Under the pieces are notes generated by a model. That model saw only the letters and a program-made list of their open reading frames with translations. It did not search any database and was not told where the DNA came from. 64,000 nucleotides of DNA, taken from Pseudomonadales bacterium. GTDB taxonomy: Bacteria > Pseudomonadota > Gammaproteobacteria > Pseudomonadales > Halieaceae. Below, in pieces: positions 24,549 to 33,722 of the stretch. A program made the translations under genes and the position numbers. Position 1 is the first letter of the stretch, and each line of letters starts with the position of its first letter. The stretch spans positions 682,001-746,000 of the forward strand of contig JACKNN010000001.1 in the NCBI GenBank assembly GCA_024234855.1. Direction: 5' to 3'.

Positions 24549-26213
24549 GTGACGAATTTATACGACCGCCATCGGCCGACCCTGGAGCGGGCGCTGGACG
24601 CCTGTGCCCGGCGCCACTCCTGGACCGCCTTCCCCGAAAGCCCCAGCAGTAAGATCCACGGTGAGGAAAAACCCGCCCTGGGCAGGGCGCGCTTTGAAGC
24701 CATGCTGGGCAGCGATTATCCGCTGCACCAACCGGGCGAAGCCGGCCGCACCGGCGCGGAGGTGTCACCCTACACGGGTGAGGCACTGGGAATCACTTAC
24801 CCGAAAATGGCGGTGGATACCCTGTTCGGAGCTATCGTCGACGCCATGCCCGCCTGGCGCGCTGCCTCGCCGGAAACCCGCATCGGGATCTGCCTGGAAA
24901 TCCTCGATCGCTGCGCCGGCCAGCTGTTTGAAAACGCGCACGCTACCATGCATACCAGCGGCCAGAGCTACATCATGGCCTTTGCCGGCAGCGGCGCCAA
25001 CGCCCTCGACCGCGGGCTGGAGGCGTTGGCCTATGCCCACAAGGCGATGGCCGATGTGCCGGCCAGTGCACTCTGGGAGCGCCAGTTTGGCAAGGGCGGC
25101 GCCGCGAGGCTGGAGAAGCAGTACCGCCTCGTTCCACGGGGCGTGGGTGTTGTTATCTGCTGCGCGACCTTTCCCCTGTGGAACGGCTATCCCGCCCTGT
25201 GCGCCAATCTCGCCACCGGCAACCCGGTGGTATTCAAGCCACACCCCAGCGCGATTCTGCCGGTGGCGATGGTGACCGGCGTGTGTCGGGAGGTGTTGGC
25301 ACAGGCGGGCTTCGATCCCAACCTGGTGAGTATGGTGGCGGATACGCGCGAGGAACCCGCCACCATGGCCCTGCTGCAGCACCCGGCGACGGCGATAGTT
25401 GACTTTACCGGCAGCCCCGCCTTCGGCCAGTGGATAGAGCAAAACTGCGCGGGCAAACTGGTGTACACGGAAACCGCCGGTTGCAACTCGGTAGTGATTG
25501 AATCCACTGACAATCTCGAGGCCATGGCGTCAGCCATCGCCCATTCCCTGTGCCAGGCCTCGGCCCAGATGTGCACCAGCGTGCAGAATATCCATATCCC
25601 CGCCAACGGCATTTCCGCTGCCGGCCGGCATGTCAGTTTCGATGAGGTGGCTGCCGCGATAGTGGCGGCAGTGGATCAGCACCTCGCGAATCCCCAGGTG
25701 CTGTGCGGCACCCTGGTGGATGCCGGTATCCTGCAAACCATCGAGCGCTACCGCGAATGCGCCGGGCAGTACGGTCGAGTGCTCAGGGATTCAGCGCCGC
25801 TGGACTATGCGGAATTCCCCCGCGCCCGCACTGCTTCGCCGCTGATCCTGGAGGTGACTGAAACCGCCCGCGACCTCTATCGCGACGAGATTTTCGGGCC
25901 GGTGTCCTTCATCATAAAAGGCGACAGCATCGACGACTGCCTGCGGGACGCCACCACCAATGCCCGCGAGCGCGGGGCCATTACTTCCCATGTGTATTCG
26001 GTCGATGAGGCTTTCCTGGCAAAGGCGGTGAGCGCGTACCACGATGCCGGTGCGTCAGTGGCCTGCAACCTGGTGGGGATGCCGATCAATTTCGCGGCGG
26101 CCTACTCCGATTTCCATGTGACCGGACTCAATCCCGCGGGCAACGCCTGCCTGACCGACCTGGCCTTTGTCGCCAGCCGCTTCCGTATCGTGCAGAGCAA
26201 ACGCATGGTGTAG
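24549..26213 (+). CDS. aldehyde dehydrogenase, PaaN-like
   Basis: A 554-residue aldehyde dehydrogenase of the long form related to PaaN of phenylacetate-type pathways. Visible are the cofactor segment RGVGVVICCATFPLWNGYP, TGNPVVFKPHPSAILP, VDFTGSPAFGQWIE, the general base in YTETAGCNSVV and the catalytic Cys in ASAQMCTSVQNI, then EIFGPVSFI. The GTG at 24549 follows the preceding TGA by one base and begins just before the conserved YDRHRPTLERALDACARR region; the open frame further upstream overlaps the oxygenase and is rejected. The tight junction argues for translational coupling and for oxidation of an aldehyde released by the oxygenase. Confidence 0.87.
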   Translation: MTNLYDRHRPTLERALDACARRHSWTAFPESPSSKIHGEEKPALGRARFEAMLGSDYPLHQPGEAGRTGAEVSPYTGEALGITYPKMAVDTLFGAIVDAMPAWRAASPETRIGICLEILDRCAGQLFENAHATMHTSGQSYIMAFAGSGANALDRGLEALAYAHKAMADVPASALWERQFGKGGAARLEKQYRLVPRGVGVVICCATFPLWNGYPALCANLATGNPVVFKPHPSAILPVAMVTGVCREVLAQAGFDPNLVSMVADTREEPATMALLQHPATAIVDFTGSPAFGQWIEQNCAGKLVYTETAGCNSVVIESTDNLEAMASAIAHSLCQASAQMCTSVQNIHIPANGISAAGRHVSFDEVAAAIVAAVDQHLANPQVLCGTLVDAGILQTIERYRECAGQYGRVLRDSAPLDYAEFPRARTASPLILEVTETARDLYRDEIFGPVSFIIKGDSIDDCLRDATTNARERGAITSHVYSVDEAFLAKAVSAYHDAGASVACNLVGMPINFAAAYSDFHVTGLNPAGNACLTDLAFVASRFRIVQSKRMV

Positions 26214-26300
26214 GCCGTATGTGCAAGCTGCGGGGCAAGTCGTACCAGTGCCTCTATCTCGTGCTCACGCCGGCGAGCGAGTAGTGTCCGGGCATCCGGA

Positions 26301-27125
26301 TCAGGGTGTCACGTCCCGCACAATCTCGATCGCGGTCACCCGGGCGAGTTTACCGGTAGGGTTGAGTTTGCGCATTTCCGGGATCATCGCCGCCAGCTGG
26401 GCCTCGCGATTGGCCGGCGCCGGGTGGGTGCTGAGGAACTGGGGCGGCTTGGAGCCGCCCAGTGAGCCCATCTTCTGCCACAGTGTGACCGCCGCATCGG
26501 GGTCGTAACCGGCGCGCACCGCCAGCTCCATGCCGATCTTATCGGCTTCGGATTCGGCTGTACGGCTGTTGGGCAGCTCCAGCGCCAGTTTGGCCGCCAC
26601 CGCGCCGCCCGCCATGGTGGCCGCCGGGCGGTCCGAGGCGACCCCTATGGCCAGAACCCCTATCGACGTCGCCATGGCGCGGGACATGCGCTCGGCAGTG
26701 TGATTGGCCAGGGCGTGGGAGATTTCGTGGCCCATGATCTGGGCGAATTCCGCATCCGTCAGTTTCAGCTTGTCAAACAGCCCGGTGTAGACCGCCATGC
26801 GCCCGCCTGCCATGCACCAGGCATTGACGGTTTCCGGGTCATCGATGATCGCCACGCTCCACTCCCAGTTGGCGGTATTGGGGTACAGGGCGATGGCCTC
26901 GGTAACCAGTCGGCCGGTAATGGTAGCTACCCGGTCCGCCAGCTTGGGGTCGTCCAGCAGCTTGTTTTCCTTGTCCAGGTCGCTGACCGTGCTCAGGTAG
27001 GCCTGTTTCGACTGGACGATGGCGGCATCCGGTGAAATCAGCATCAGTTGACGGCGCCCGGTGGGGCTGGTGGCGCAGGCGGCCAGCAGGCTGCAGGCGA
27101 GTATTAACAACAGGGTTTTTTTCAT
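26301..27125 (-). CDS. M48-family metallopeptidase lipoprotein
   Basis: A 274-residue zinc peptidase with a lipoprotein signal (MKKTLLLILACSLLAAC) and the M48 catalytic motif HEISHALANH, the third metal ligand probably being a Glu in the ESEADKIGMELAVRAGYDP stretch. NAWCMAGGRMAVYTGL is typical of periplasmic LoiP/YcaL/BepA-like proteases, which act in outer-membrane quality control. Start ATG 27125 is chosen because it begins the signal. It stands alone, convergent to the aldehyde dehydrogenase. Confidence 0.9.
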   Translation of the reverse strand: MKKTLLLILACSLLAACATSPTGRRQLMLISPDAAIVQSKQAYLSTVSDLDKENKLLDDPKLADRVATITGRLVTEAIALYPNTANWEWSVAIIDDPETVNAWCMAGGRMAVYTGLFDKLKLTDAEFAQIMGHEISHALANHTAERMSRAMATSIGVLAIGVASDRPAATMAGGAVAAKLALELPNSRTAESEADKIGMELAVRAGYDPDAAVTLWQKMGSLGGSKPPQFLSTHPAPANREAQLAAMIPEMRKLNPTGKLARVTAIEIVRDVTP

Positions 27126-27221
27126 AGGGTTGATCACTTTTGCTTCGAGGCACACAAGGACATAGCTTTGAGGGCGTATTCTATAGAAAAGTTCTATAGC
27201 GCGCCTGTTGTCAGTCCTGCA

Positions 27222-28901
27222 TCAGTGACCAAATACGTCTGCCGTGCCCCGGCCGCGACTGTCTGACGCAGCCTGTACTACGCCGCCCGATTGCATGATC
27301 GCCTGGATATCCCCCAGATTCCCCCAGCTGTTGGCTTCAAGGGTATAGCCCATGGTCGCCAGTGCGCTGGCGGTAGCGGGGGGGATTTCACGCTGGTCGT
27401 GGCGAATCAGGTAGGCGTCGGGCAACTGGTGGTGAAAGCGGGTGGCGTCCACCGCCGCCTGCAGCGGCATGCCGTAGTCGTAGATATTCAGGATGACCTG
27501 AAACACTGAGGTGAAAATGGTGCTGCCGCCAGGTGTACCGATGACCAGCGCGGTTTTACCGTCGCGCACGAAGATCGTGGGAGTCATCGATGAGAGCATT
27601 CGCTTGCCGGGTGCTATGGCATTGTTGTCGTTGCCGATAACGCCGAATTTATTGGGCACGCCGGTCTTGGCGCTGAAGTCGTCCATTTCGTTATTCATCA
27701 GGAAGCCGGCGCCGCCAACCACCACGCCCGAACCGAACTCCCAGTTGAGTGTATAGGTCAGGGCGACCGCATTGCCCGCCGTGTCCAGAATGGAGAAATG
27801 GGTGGTCTGGTGTGGCTCCAGTCCTGGGCCGGTGCTCCCGGCATCGGAGATCGCTGCGGGCTTGAGAGCGGTCGCCTGGCGCATCAGGTACTGCGGGTCC
27901 AGCAGGCGGCCGACGGGGACATCGACGAAATCGGTATCACCGAGATATTCCGCGCGGTCGGCAAACACTCGCTTTTCGATCTCCGCCAGCAGGTGCACGT
28001 AGCGCGGGGAGTTGTGCGGGACATTTTTAAAGAGCGGCCGGGCGAAATCCATGATACCCAGCAGCTGCAGAAGTGCGAGCCCGCCGGAGCTGGGTGGCGG
28101 CGCCGTCAGGATCTGGTGGCCCTGCCAATAGTATTGCAGGGGAGTGCGCCATAGCGCGCGATAGCCCGCCAGGTCTGCCAGGGTGATGATGCCGCCGCTG
28201 CGTTTCATTTCCGCGACGATCTGGTGGGCGATGTCGCCGCGGTAAAAATCCTCGGGATCATCGGCGATCTTGCGCAGGGTGCGCGCCAGGGCTGGCTGGG
28301 CGAAAGTGTCGCTGTTCGCCAGCTTCGCGAAGGTGTCGGCGAAGTTGGTTTGCCCGGCGGTCTCCCTGATTTTTTCCCGGGCCATGGCTGCCAGCCCCGG
28401 GTCTACGGCAAAGCCCCTGTCGGCCAGCTCGATGGCGGGCTGTAACAGCGTTTTCCATGGCAGGGAGCCATAGCGCTGGTGGGCTGCCCGCAGCCCGCGC
28501 ACGGTGCCCGGCACACCGGAGGCCAGGCCGCCGCTCAGGGCTTTGGCCTGGATAAAGTCGCCGGCTTCGTCGAGGTACATGTCGCGGTGGGCCGCCAGCG
28601 GGGCGCGCTCGCGAAAATCGAGGAACGCGGCCTCACCTCCCATGTAGCTGAGCATAAAGCCGCCGCCGCCAATATTTCCCGCCTCGGGGTAGGTGACGGC
28701 CAGTACAAAGGCGGCGGCTACCGCGGCATCGACCGCATTGCCGCCCGACCTGATGATCACCTCGGCGGCTGTCGCGCTGTACCTGTCCGGCATGGCCACT
28801 GCGGCCTGGCCCGCGTGGACGTGCGGGGCCAGACCGATAAGCACCAGCAGGCACATGGCGTGCAAGCTTAAAGCGGTACTAATCCATTGGCGGCCGGGCA
28901 T
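27222..28901 (-). CDS. ggt: gamma-glutamyltransferase (periplasmic)
   Basis: The 559-residue precursor has a signal peptide (STALSLHAMCLLVLIGLAPHVHA) and the Ntn-hydrolase fold of gamma-glutamyltranspeptidase. The autoprocessing/catalytic Thr lies in EPHQTTHFSILDTAGNAV, with SGVVVGGAGFLMNNEMDDF and the PGKRMLSSMTPTI and GTPGGSTIFT segments that bind the gamma-glutamyl group. It hydrolyses or transfers gamma-glutamyl groups from glutathione and other amides. It starts 19 bases after the Rieske gene stop on the same strand, so the two form an operon; the functional link is not obvious. A possible role in removing gamma-glutamyl from polyamine conjugates made by PuuA is speculative. Confidence 0.9.
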   Translation of the reverse strand: MPGRQWISTALSLHAMCLLVLIGLAPHVHAGQAAVAMPDRYSATAAEVIIRSGGNAVDAAVAAAFVLAVTYPEAGNIGGGGFMLSYMGGEAAFLDFRERAPLAAHRDMYLDEAGDFIQAKALSGGLASGVPGTVRGLRAAHQRYGSLPWKTLLQPAIELADRGFAVDPGLAAMAREKIRETAGQTNFADTFAKLANSDTFAQPALARTLRKIADDPEDFYRGDIAHQIVAEMKRSGGIITLADLAGYRALWRTPLQYYWQGHQILTAPPPSSGGLALLQLLGIMDFARPLFKNVPHNSPRYVHLLAEIEKRVFADRAEYLGDTDFVDVPVGRLLDPQYLMRQATALKPAAISDAGSTGPGLEPHQTTHFSILDTAGNAVALTYTLNWEFGSGVVVGGAGFLMNNEMDDFSAKTGVPNKFGVIGNDNNAIAPGKRMLSSMTPTIFVRDGKTALVIGTPGGSTIFTSVFQVILNIYDYGMPLQAAVDATRFHHQLPDAYLIRHDQREIPPATASALATMGYTLEANSWGNLGDIQAIMQSGGVVQAASDSRGRGTADVFGH

Positions 28902-28920
28902 GAGACGATCCGGGGCTGCC

Positions 28921-30009
28921 TTAGAAAGGTAGTCCCTCGTCGATGTTGTGATTGGCCTGGGCGGGGGTCGCCATTTCCAGCGTGTGGTGGATGCCGTTGA
29001 GCTCTGCCTGGATGGCCCTGGTGCCCTCCGGTGTCTGGTAAAACTGTGAATACCATTTGCGACCGGTGCGGAACGGGCCATCGGTCTTCAGCTGCATGAC
29101 CTTCAGGGCCGGCCGCTTGTACTTCCAGATTTCGAAATCGGCGCTAAAGGCCACCAGGGCGCCGGCCTGGGCATCTTTGGCGGCCGCGCGGTCCGCCTCT
29201 GTCGCCTCACTGGCGCTGCCCTTGAACAGGCAGCCGTGCCAGCATTTCACCACGCCGTCATCCACCGGGGTGTTGGCTATCAGCTCGAAAATCACATTGC
29301 CGCCGAAGACCTGCTTGGACAGCAGGATACCCGGGCCGGTGTACCAGGTGGTGGTGTACAGGTAGGTGTTGTACAACTGCATCGGCCCGCCCTGGCGCTG
29401 GATGCAGATGTGGTCCTTGTACTCGTTTTCGAAGTATTCGCTGGGGGCACCGTGGGTGGGGCCCAGGTGGCGTACGTCCGCCATGTTGTCGAGGATTTCC
29501 TGGGGGTGGATGCCCAACTCGCCCAGGTGATCGAGTTTCCAGTTCACCCACTGGGGATCGTCCCACTCGGGCAGGAAGGGAGCGTCGTAGTCGGGCGCAC
29601 GCCCGTCCGGGTCGAACCAGGCCATCACGCAGCCCATGCTGTCGAGAACCGGGTAGGAGCGGATCGAGGCGGATTTGGGGCAGGGGCCGTCGAAGTAGGG
29701 GATGTCGTCGACATCACCGGCGGCGTTGTAACGCCAGCCGTGGTAGGGGCAGCGGATGGAATCGCCCTCGATTTGCAGGCCGTTCTTCACCAGCATGGCG
29801 CTCGTGCTGGCTGTCAGGTGGGTCCCCATGTGGGCGCAGTAGGCGTCCAGCAGCACGGGTTTGCCGCTCTCGCCGCGATAGAGGGCGAGATCCTGGCCGA
29901 AGAAGCGGACCGCCATCGGGCCCTGGTCGAGTTCACTGCTCTCAGCGACAATAAACCAGCCGCGCGGGAAAGTGTTGGGCCCCAGCCCGTAATCGGCAGC
30001 TTTTGCCAT
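28921..30009 (-). CDS. Rieske non-heme iron oxygenase, KshA-like
   Basis: A 362-residue terminal oxygenase. The Rieske [2Fe-2S] site is CAHMGTH followed by CPYHGWRYN (C-x-H ... C-x2-H), and the mononuclear iron site is visible as NMADVRHLGPTH (Asp-x2-His-x4-His). The overall order resembles steroid 9-alpha-hydroxylase KshA and similar monooxygenases that take electrons from a separate reductase; none is encoded in the window. The frame extends to 30108 but ATG 30009 (MAKAADYGLGPNTFPRGW) begins the conserved region. Steroid, terpenoid or aromatic substrates are possible; the SnoaL-like, DUF1295 and thiolase genes elsewhere in the window hint at steroid-type catabolism but do not prove it. Confidence 0.87.
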   Translation of the reverse strand: MAKAADYGLGPNTFPRGWFIVAESSELDQGPMAVRFFGQDLALYRGESGKPVLLDAYCAHMGTHLTASTSAMLVKNGLQIEGDSIRCPYHGWRYNAAGDVDDIPYFDGPCPKSASIRSYPVLDSMGCVMAWFDPDGRAPDYDAPFLPEWDDPQWVNWKLDHLGELGIHPQEILDNMADVRHLGPTHGAPSEYFENEYKDHICIQRQGGPMQLYNTYLYTTTWYTGPGILLSKQVFGGNVIFELIANTPVDDGVVKCWHGCLFKGSASEATEADRAAAKDAQAGALVAFSADFEIWKYKRPALKVMQLKTDGPFRTGRKWYSQFYQTPEGTRAIQAELNGIHHTLEMATPAQANHNIDEGLPF

Positions 30010-30127
30010 GGTGATATACCTCAGTAGTTGACGGTTTGTAGCGGGTAAGCGCGCCAGTATAGTCCCGTGGTGCTGCGGGGGTAATGCCAGGCACCCCTGG
30101 GTAGCCAAGGAGTGCCCCGCGGCTTAA

Positions 30128-31441
30128 CTATTTAACTTCTGCGGCCAAAATTCCCGGGCGTTCGTCCGTTTGCATTGCGTTGAACTGCCTCCCCAGGTAC
30201 ACCCCGGTGGTTGCCCACAGTGCCGCCACGCCGGCGCCGACCAGCGCGACAGCGGCCAGGCCCAGGCCCAGGCCCTGGGTCAGGGCGGTAAAAGCCCAGG
30301 CGTTGAGCATGTCCCCGCCACGGTAAATCACGATATCGATGACAGGCTTGGCCTTGAAGCGGGTTTCCCGGTCAACCGCGGTGAAGAGCATTTCCCGGGC
30401 GGGGCGTGATACCGCGTAGGTGCCCATACGGCGGATCACCTGCACCGCTACCACGACCGCCACCACCGGCATGGTTGCCAGTACCAGCATCCCCGCCACC
30501 ATCAGTACCGGCACGCTGGCGAGGGTGAAGGGCAGGCCGAAACGCGTGGCGATGCGGCCGGTGGCGAAGGCGCCCACCATCACGGTGAAGATATTGACCG
30601 CCAGGTCCATGCCCGCCAGGATCTGTGAGCGTGTCTCGATATCGTACACTTCCAGCAGGTTTTTCTGTCCGAAGTACACAAAGGAGCCGATGGAGGTATA
30701 GAGAAACAGGAACAGCCCGATGACCAGCAGGTAACGGCTTTGCAGGAACTCACTGAAACCCGCCAGTGCGCCGCCACCGATATTGTCGAAGGCGACCGGG
30801 TCGGCGCTGATCGACTCGTTGTTAAGGTCGCTGCGTTTCAGCAGCTGCAGCCAGATAACCAGCGGCGGTGCCAGCGCGACCAGCCCGGCAGCGACCAGCA
30901 GCAGGCGGTCGGTGCCGATATCACCTACCAGCAATGCCGCCAGCGCCGGTCCCCCAATGGCGCCGATGCTGGCGCCCGCACCGATAAAACCGAACAGGCG
31001 GGTGGCCTGCTGGCGGGCGAACGTGTCCGCCATGAAACTCCAGAACACGGAGATGTGAAACAGGCTGAACAGGCTGATCCAGACGTAAAAGGACTTGTCC
31101 AGCAGTACCTGGTCCGCCAGGGTTTGTGTGCCCAGGTAGAACAATATGAAACTGGCCGCGAACAGGCCGTAGACCGAGGGTACCAGCCGGCGCACGCTGA
31201 CCCTGGCCACCGCGGCGCCGTACAGGGACACCGCCAGCGTGCTGCAGATAAAGGTGAAGGTCCACAGCCAGCTGACCTCGGCGTCGGTCCAGTCGCTCGC
31301 CATGGCGTCGCGCACCGGGCGCAGGATGTAATAGGAGCCCATCAGGATCAACACCAGCACAAAGGACGCCAGGGTGGCGCGCACCTCGTTGGCTTCTATG
31401 TCACAGGCGCGGGAGAGAACGCGTTGCAGTGAGTGCGACAC
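30128..31441 (-). CDS. MFS/NTT-like membrane transporter
   Basis: A 437-residue polytopic protein with about 12 membrane helices and an N-terminal GTG start. The segment LMGSYYILRPVRDAMA and the GFIGAGASIGAIGGPALA stretch resemble bacterial relatives of ATP/ADP translocases (NTT family) and UhpC-like MFS carriers; free-living marine bacteria carry many such proteins of unknown substrate. VIRRMGTYAVSRPAREMLF near the C terminus is also typical of this branch. Its start lies eight bases after the stop of the aldo/keto reductase gene, so they are co-transcribed. I cannot assign a substrate. Confidence 0.75.
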   Translation of the reverse strand: MSHSLQRVLSRACDIEANEVRATLASFVLVLILMGSYYILRPVRDAMASDWTDAEVSWLWTFTFICSTLAVSLYGAAVARVSVRRLVPSVYGLFAASFILFYLGTQTLADQVLLDKSFYVWISLFSLFHISVFWSFMADTFARQQATRLFGFIGAGASIGAIGGPALAALLVGDIGTDRLLLVAAGLVALAPPLVIWLQLLKRSDLNNESISADPVAFDNIGGGALAGFSEFLQSRYLLVIGLFLFLYTSIGSFVYFGQKNLLEVYDIETRSQILAGMDLAVNIFTVMVGAFATGRIATRFGLPFTLASVPVLMVAGMLVLATMPVVAVVVAVQVIRRMGTYAVSRPAREMLFTAVDRETRFKAKPVIDIVIYRGGDMLNAWAFTALTQGLGLGLAAVALVGAGVAALWATTGVYLGRQFNAMQTDERPGILAAEVK

Positions 31442-31449
31442 CCGGTGGT

Positions 31450-32370
31450 CTACAGCTGTTCGAACAGGCGCAACATATCGGCTCGCTGCTGTTCATCGGG
31501 CAGGCGGCCATAGTTGGCGCGCATATTGTCCTCCATGTGGTGCACGCTGGCCGTGGCGGGGATGATGCAGGTGACGGCGGGGTGTCCCAGGATGTACTTG
31601 AGGTAAAACTGCCCCCAACTGCTGCAGTCGAGTTCGGCTGCCAGGGCCGGCAGTGCCCTGCCCCGCGACTTGCTGAACAGGGCGCCGCGCTGGTACGGCC
31701 GGTTGATCATGGTGGCGATGCCGCGCTCGGCGGCCAGCGGCAGGATTTCACGCTCGGCCGTCCGGTCCTCTATGTTGTAGCTGAACTGGACAAAATCCAG
31801 CGGTTCGCTGCGCATCAGTTGCAACAGGGCCTCGTGCTCGCGACCGTGGGAGGTGGTGATGCCGATATAGCGAACCTTGCCCTGGGCCTTCCAGTCCTTG
31901 AGCGTGGCCAGTTGGACTTGCCAGTCCTGCAGGTTGTGCACCGCGATCAGGTCAAAGCGCTCCACATCCATGCGCCGGGCCGACTCCTCCATCTGGGCGA
32001 CACCCTGCTCGCGTCCGGTGGTCCACACCTTGGTCGCGGCAAACAGTTTGGGTCGCTGCGGCATGGCGCGCAGGACATCGCCCACGCGGGACTCCGCGTT
32101 GCCGTACATCGGGGATGAATCGATCACCGTACCGCCGCCGGCAAAAAAAGCCTGCATGACCGCCAGCAACGCTGCCAGCGAAGCCGCGTCGCCGGCGGTA
32201 TCGAAGGTTCGCGAGGTGCCCATGCCCATAACAGGCAGTAACTCGCCGGTACTCGGCACAGGGCGCTGGATCAGTGGCGGGGAAGCGACGGTCGGCTCGG
32301 CACGCAAAGCGAGTGACTGGCTGGCCAGCAGGCCGGCCCCTATTTGCAGAAGCTGGCGGCGCTTGATCAT
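31450..32370 (-). CDS. Tat-signal aldo/keto reductase
   Basis: The 306-residue protein has a twin-arginine-like leader (MIKRRQLLQIGAGLLASQSL) and an aldo/keto reductase barrel. The catalytic tetrad can be placed: Asp and Tyr in TVIDSSPMYGNAE, Lys in FAATKVW and His in IAVHNLQDW. The distal KYILGHPAVTCIIPATAS is also a conserved family segment. A Tat leader implies export in a folded, NADP-loaded state to the periplasm, which is uncommon for this family. It is the first gene of a pair with the transporter downstream. The substrate is unknown. Confidence 0.85.
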   Translation of the reverse strand: MIKRRQLLQIGAGLLASQSLALRAEPTVASPPLIQRPVPSTGELLPVMGMGTSRTFDTAGDAASLAALLAVMQAFFAGGGTVIDSSPMYGNAESRVGDVLRAMPQRPKLFAATKVWTTGREQGVAQMEESARRMDVERFDLIAVHNLQDWQVQLATLKDWKAQGKVRYIGITTSHGREHEALLQLMRSEPLDFVQFSYNIEDRTAEREILPLAAERGIATMINRPYQRGALFSKSRGRALPALAAELDCSSWGQFYLKYILGHPAVTCIIPATASVHHMEDNMRANYGRLPDEQQRADMLRLFEQL

Positions 32371-32519
32371 AACGGGGCACCTGCAGGGATTTTGGTTTCG
32401 GTTGAGGTTGACAGTGTTTCAGGCGCGCTCGCCACGGTCAAGGTGATTACCGGGGGCCGATGCTGCCGCCTCCCCCGACGCGATGATCGGCGAGCGGGAC
32501 CAGCGCAGGGTCGTCCCGG

Positions 32520-33722
32520 CTAAACGCATTCCAGCAGCAGGGCGCTGCCCGCGCCGGCGGCGCCGCTGGCCGCGACGATTCCCCTTCGCTTGCCGCGGCG
32601 TTCCAGTTCATCCAGCAGCGTGCCGGCCATGATGGCACCGGTGGCCCCCATCGGATGTCCCAGGGCAATCACCCCGCCATTCACATTGAGTTTGTCCGCG
32701 GGTATGTCCAGCTCCTGCCGGCACATGATAACCGTAGCGGCGAACGCCTCATGCAACTCGAACAGGTCCACGTCGGCCGTGGTTAGTCCCTGCCGGTCCA
32801 TCAGCTTGCGAGTGGCCGCAACACAGCCGGACAGCACCTGCAGCGGATCATCACTTGCCGTTGCGGCATCGACTATACGTGCGCGGGGCCTGATCTCCAG
32901 CTGATCGCCCAGTGCCAGGTCGCCCAGCAATACCAGCGCGGCGGCATCCGCCATGGCCGGTGAATTACCCGCGGTGTGCACATGCCTGATGGCAGTGAGC
33001 CCGGGGTGTCCCGCCAGTTGCAAGGCATCCACGCCGCGGCTGCCCAGCTCGGCGAAGGCCGGGGGCAGTTTGGCCAGGGATTTAAGGCTGGTTTCCGCCC
33101 TGATGCACTCGTCTTCGCTCACCGTGATGCCCTTGACCGGGTTGTGTACAGGAATAATGGAGCTGAAATAACCCTCGCGGCGGGCCTTATTGGCCCGCTG
33201 CTGGGATTGCAGGGCGATGGCATCCGCCTGCTCGCGGGACACATTGCACAGCGTGGCGATCAGGTCGGCACCGCTGCCCATCATCAGCATGCGGCACTGG
33301 GCGGCGAAGGCCGGATCGACAAACACCGCGGCCTTGTCCGCCAGCATGGGTACCCGCGACATCATTTCCACCCCGCCGGCGACAATCACCTGCTCCTGGC
33401 CGGCGGTTATTTTCAGGGCCGCTAGGCTGATGGCATCGATCCCGGACGAACAAAAGCGGTTAACTGTCAGCCCGCCTACTGTGCTGGGCCAGCCCGCATA
33501 GAGGGTCGACGTCTTGGCGATATTGCCCCCCTGTTCGCCATACTGGGTGACGCAGCCCAGAATGACCTCGCCTACGAGCGCGGGATTGAGCCAGGTGCGC
33601 TGTTCGAGGGTGTGATACAGGGCGCGCAACAACTCGTGGGGACTGAGGTCATGGAGGCCACCATCGGCCTTCGCCCTGCCGCGCGGGGTGCGGATGGCAT
33701 CGTAGATATAGGCCGCGCCCAT
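32520..33722 (-). CDS. acetyl-CoA acyltransferase (thiolase), second catalytic Cys replaced by Ser
   Basis: A 400-residue thiolase. The nucleophile is visible in VNRFCSSGIDA, the His in ELHEAFAA (usual NEAFA) and the second His in ALGHPMGATGA. The C-terminal motif, normally C-x-G, reads IVAASGAAGAG; alignment of GAGSALLLE with the usual GLGAAMVIE places Ser where the proton-shuttling Cys belongs. It starts by a one-base overlap with the SCP2-type thiolase upstream, in an operon with an acyl-CoA synthetase. It would be expected to take part in beta-oxidation-type thiolysis of a degraded acyl or side chain; the substitution may reduce or change activity. Confidence 0.85.
   Translation of the reverse strand: MGAAYIYDAIRTPRGRAKADGGLHDLSPHELLRALYHTLEQRTWLNPALVGEVILGCVTQYGEQGGNIAKTSTLYAGWPSTVGGLTVNRFCSSGIDAISLAALKITAGQEQVIVAGGVEMMSRVPMLADKAAVFVDPAFAAQCRMLMMGSGADLIATLCNVSREQADAIALQSQQRANKARREGYFSSIIPVHNPVKGITVSEDECIRAETSLKSLAKLPPAFAELGSRGVDALQLAGHPGLTAIRHVHTAGNSPAMADAAALVLLGDLALGDQLEIRPRARIVDAATASDDPLQVLSGCVAATRKLMDRQGLTTADVDLFELHEAFAATVIMCRQELDIPADKLNVNGGVIALGHPMGATGAIMAGTLLDELERRGKRRGIVAASGAAGAGSALLLECV

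Noticed and set aside
30090..30105. ACCCCTGGGT dyad upstream of the Rieske gene as a further LuxR-type site
   Set aside because: It is palindromic but its half-sites overlap and do not fit the 7-2-7 spacing seen at the other three sites.
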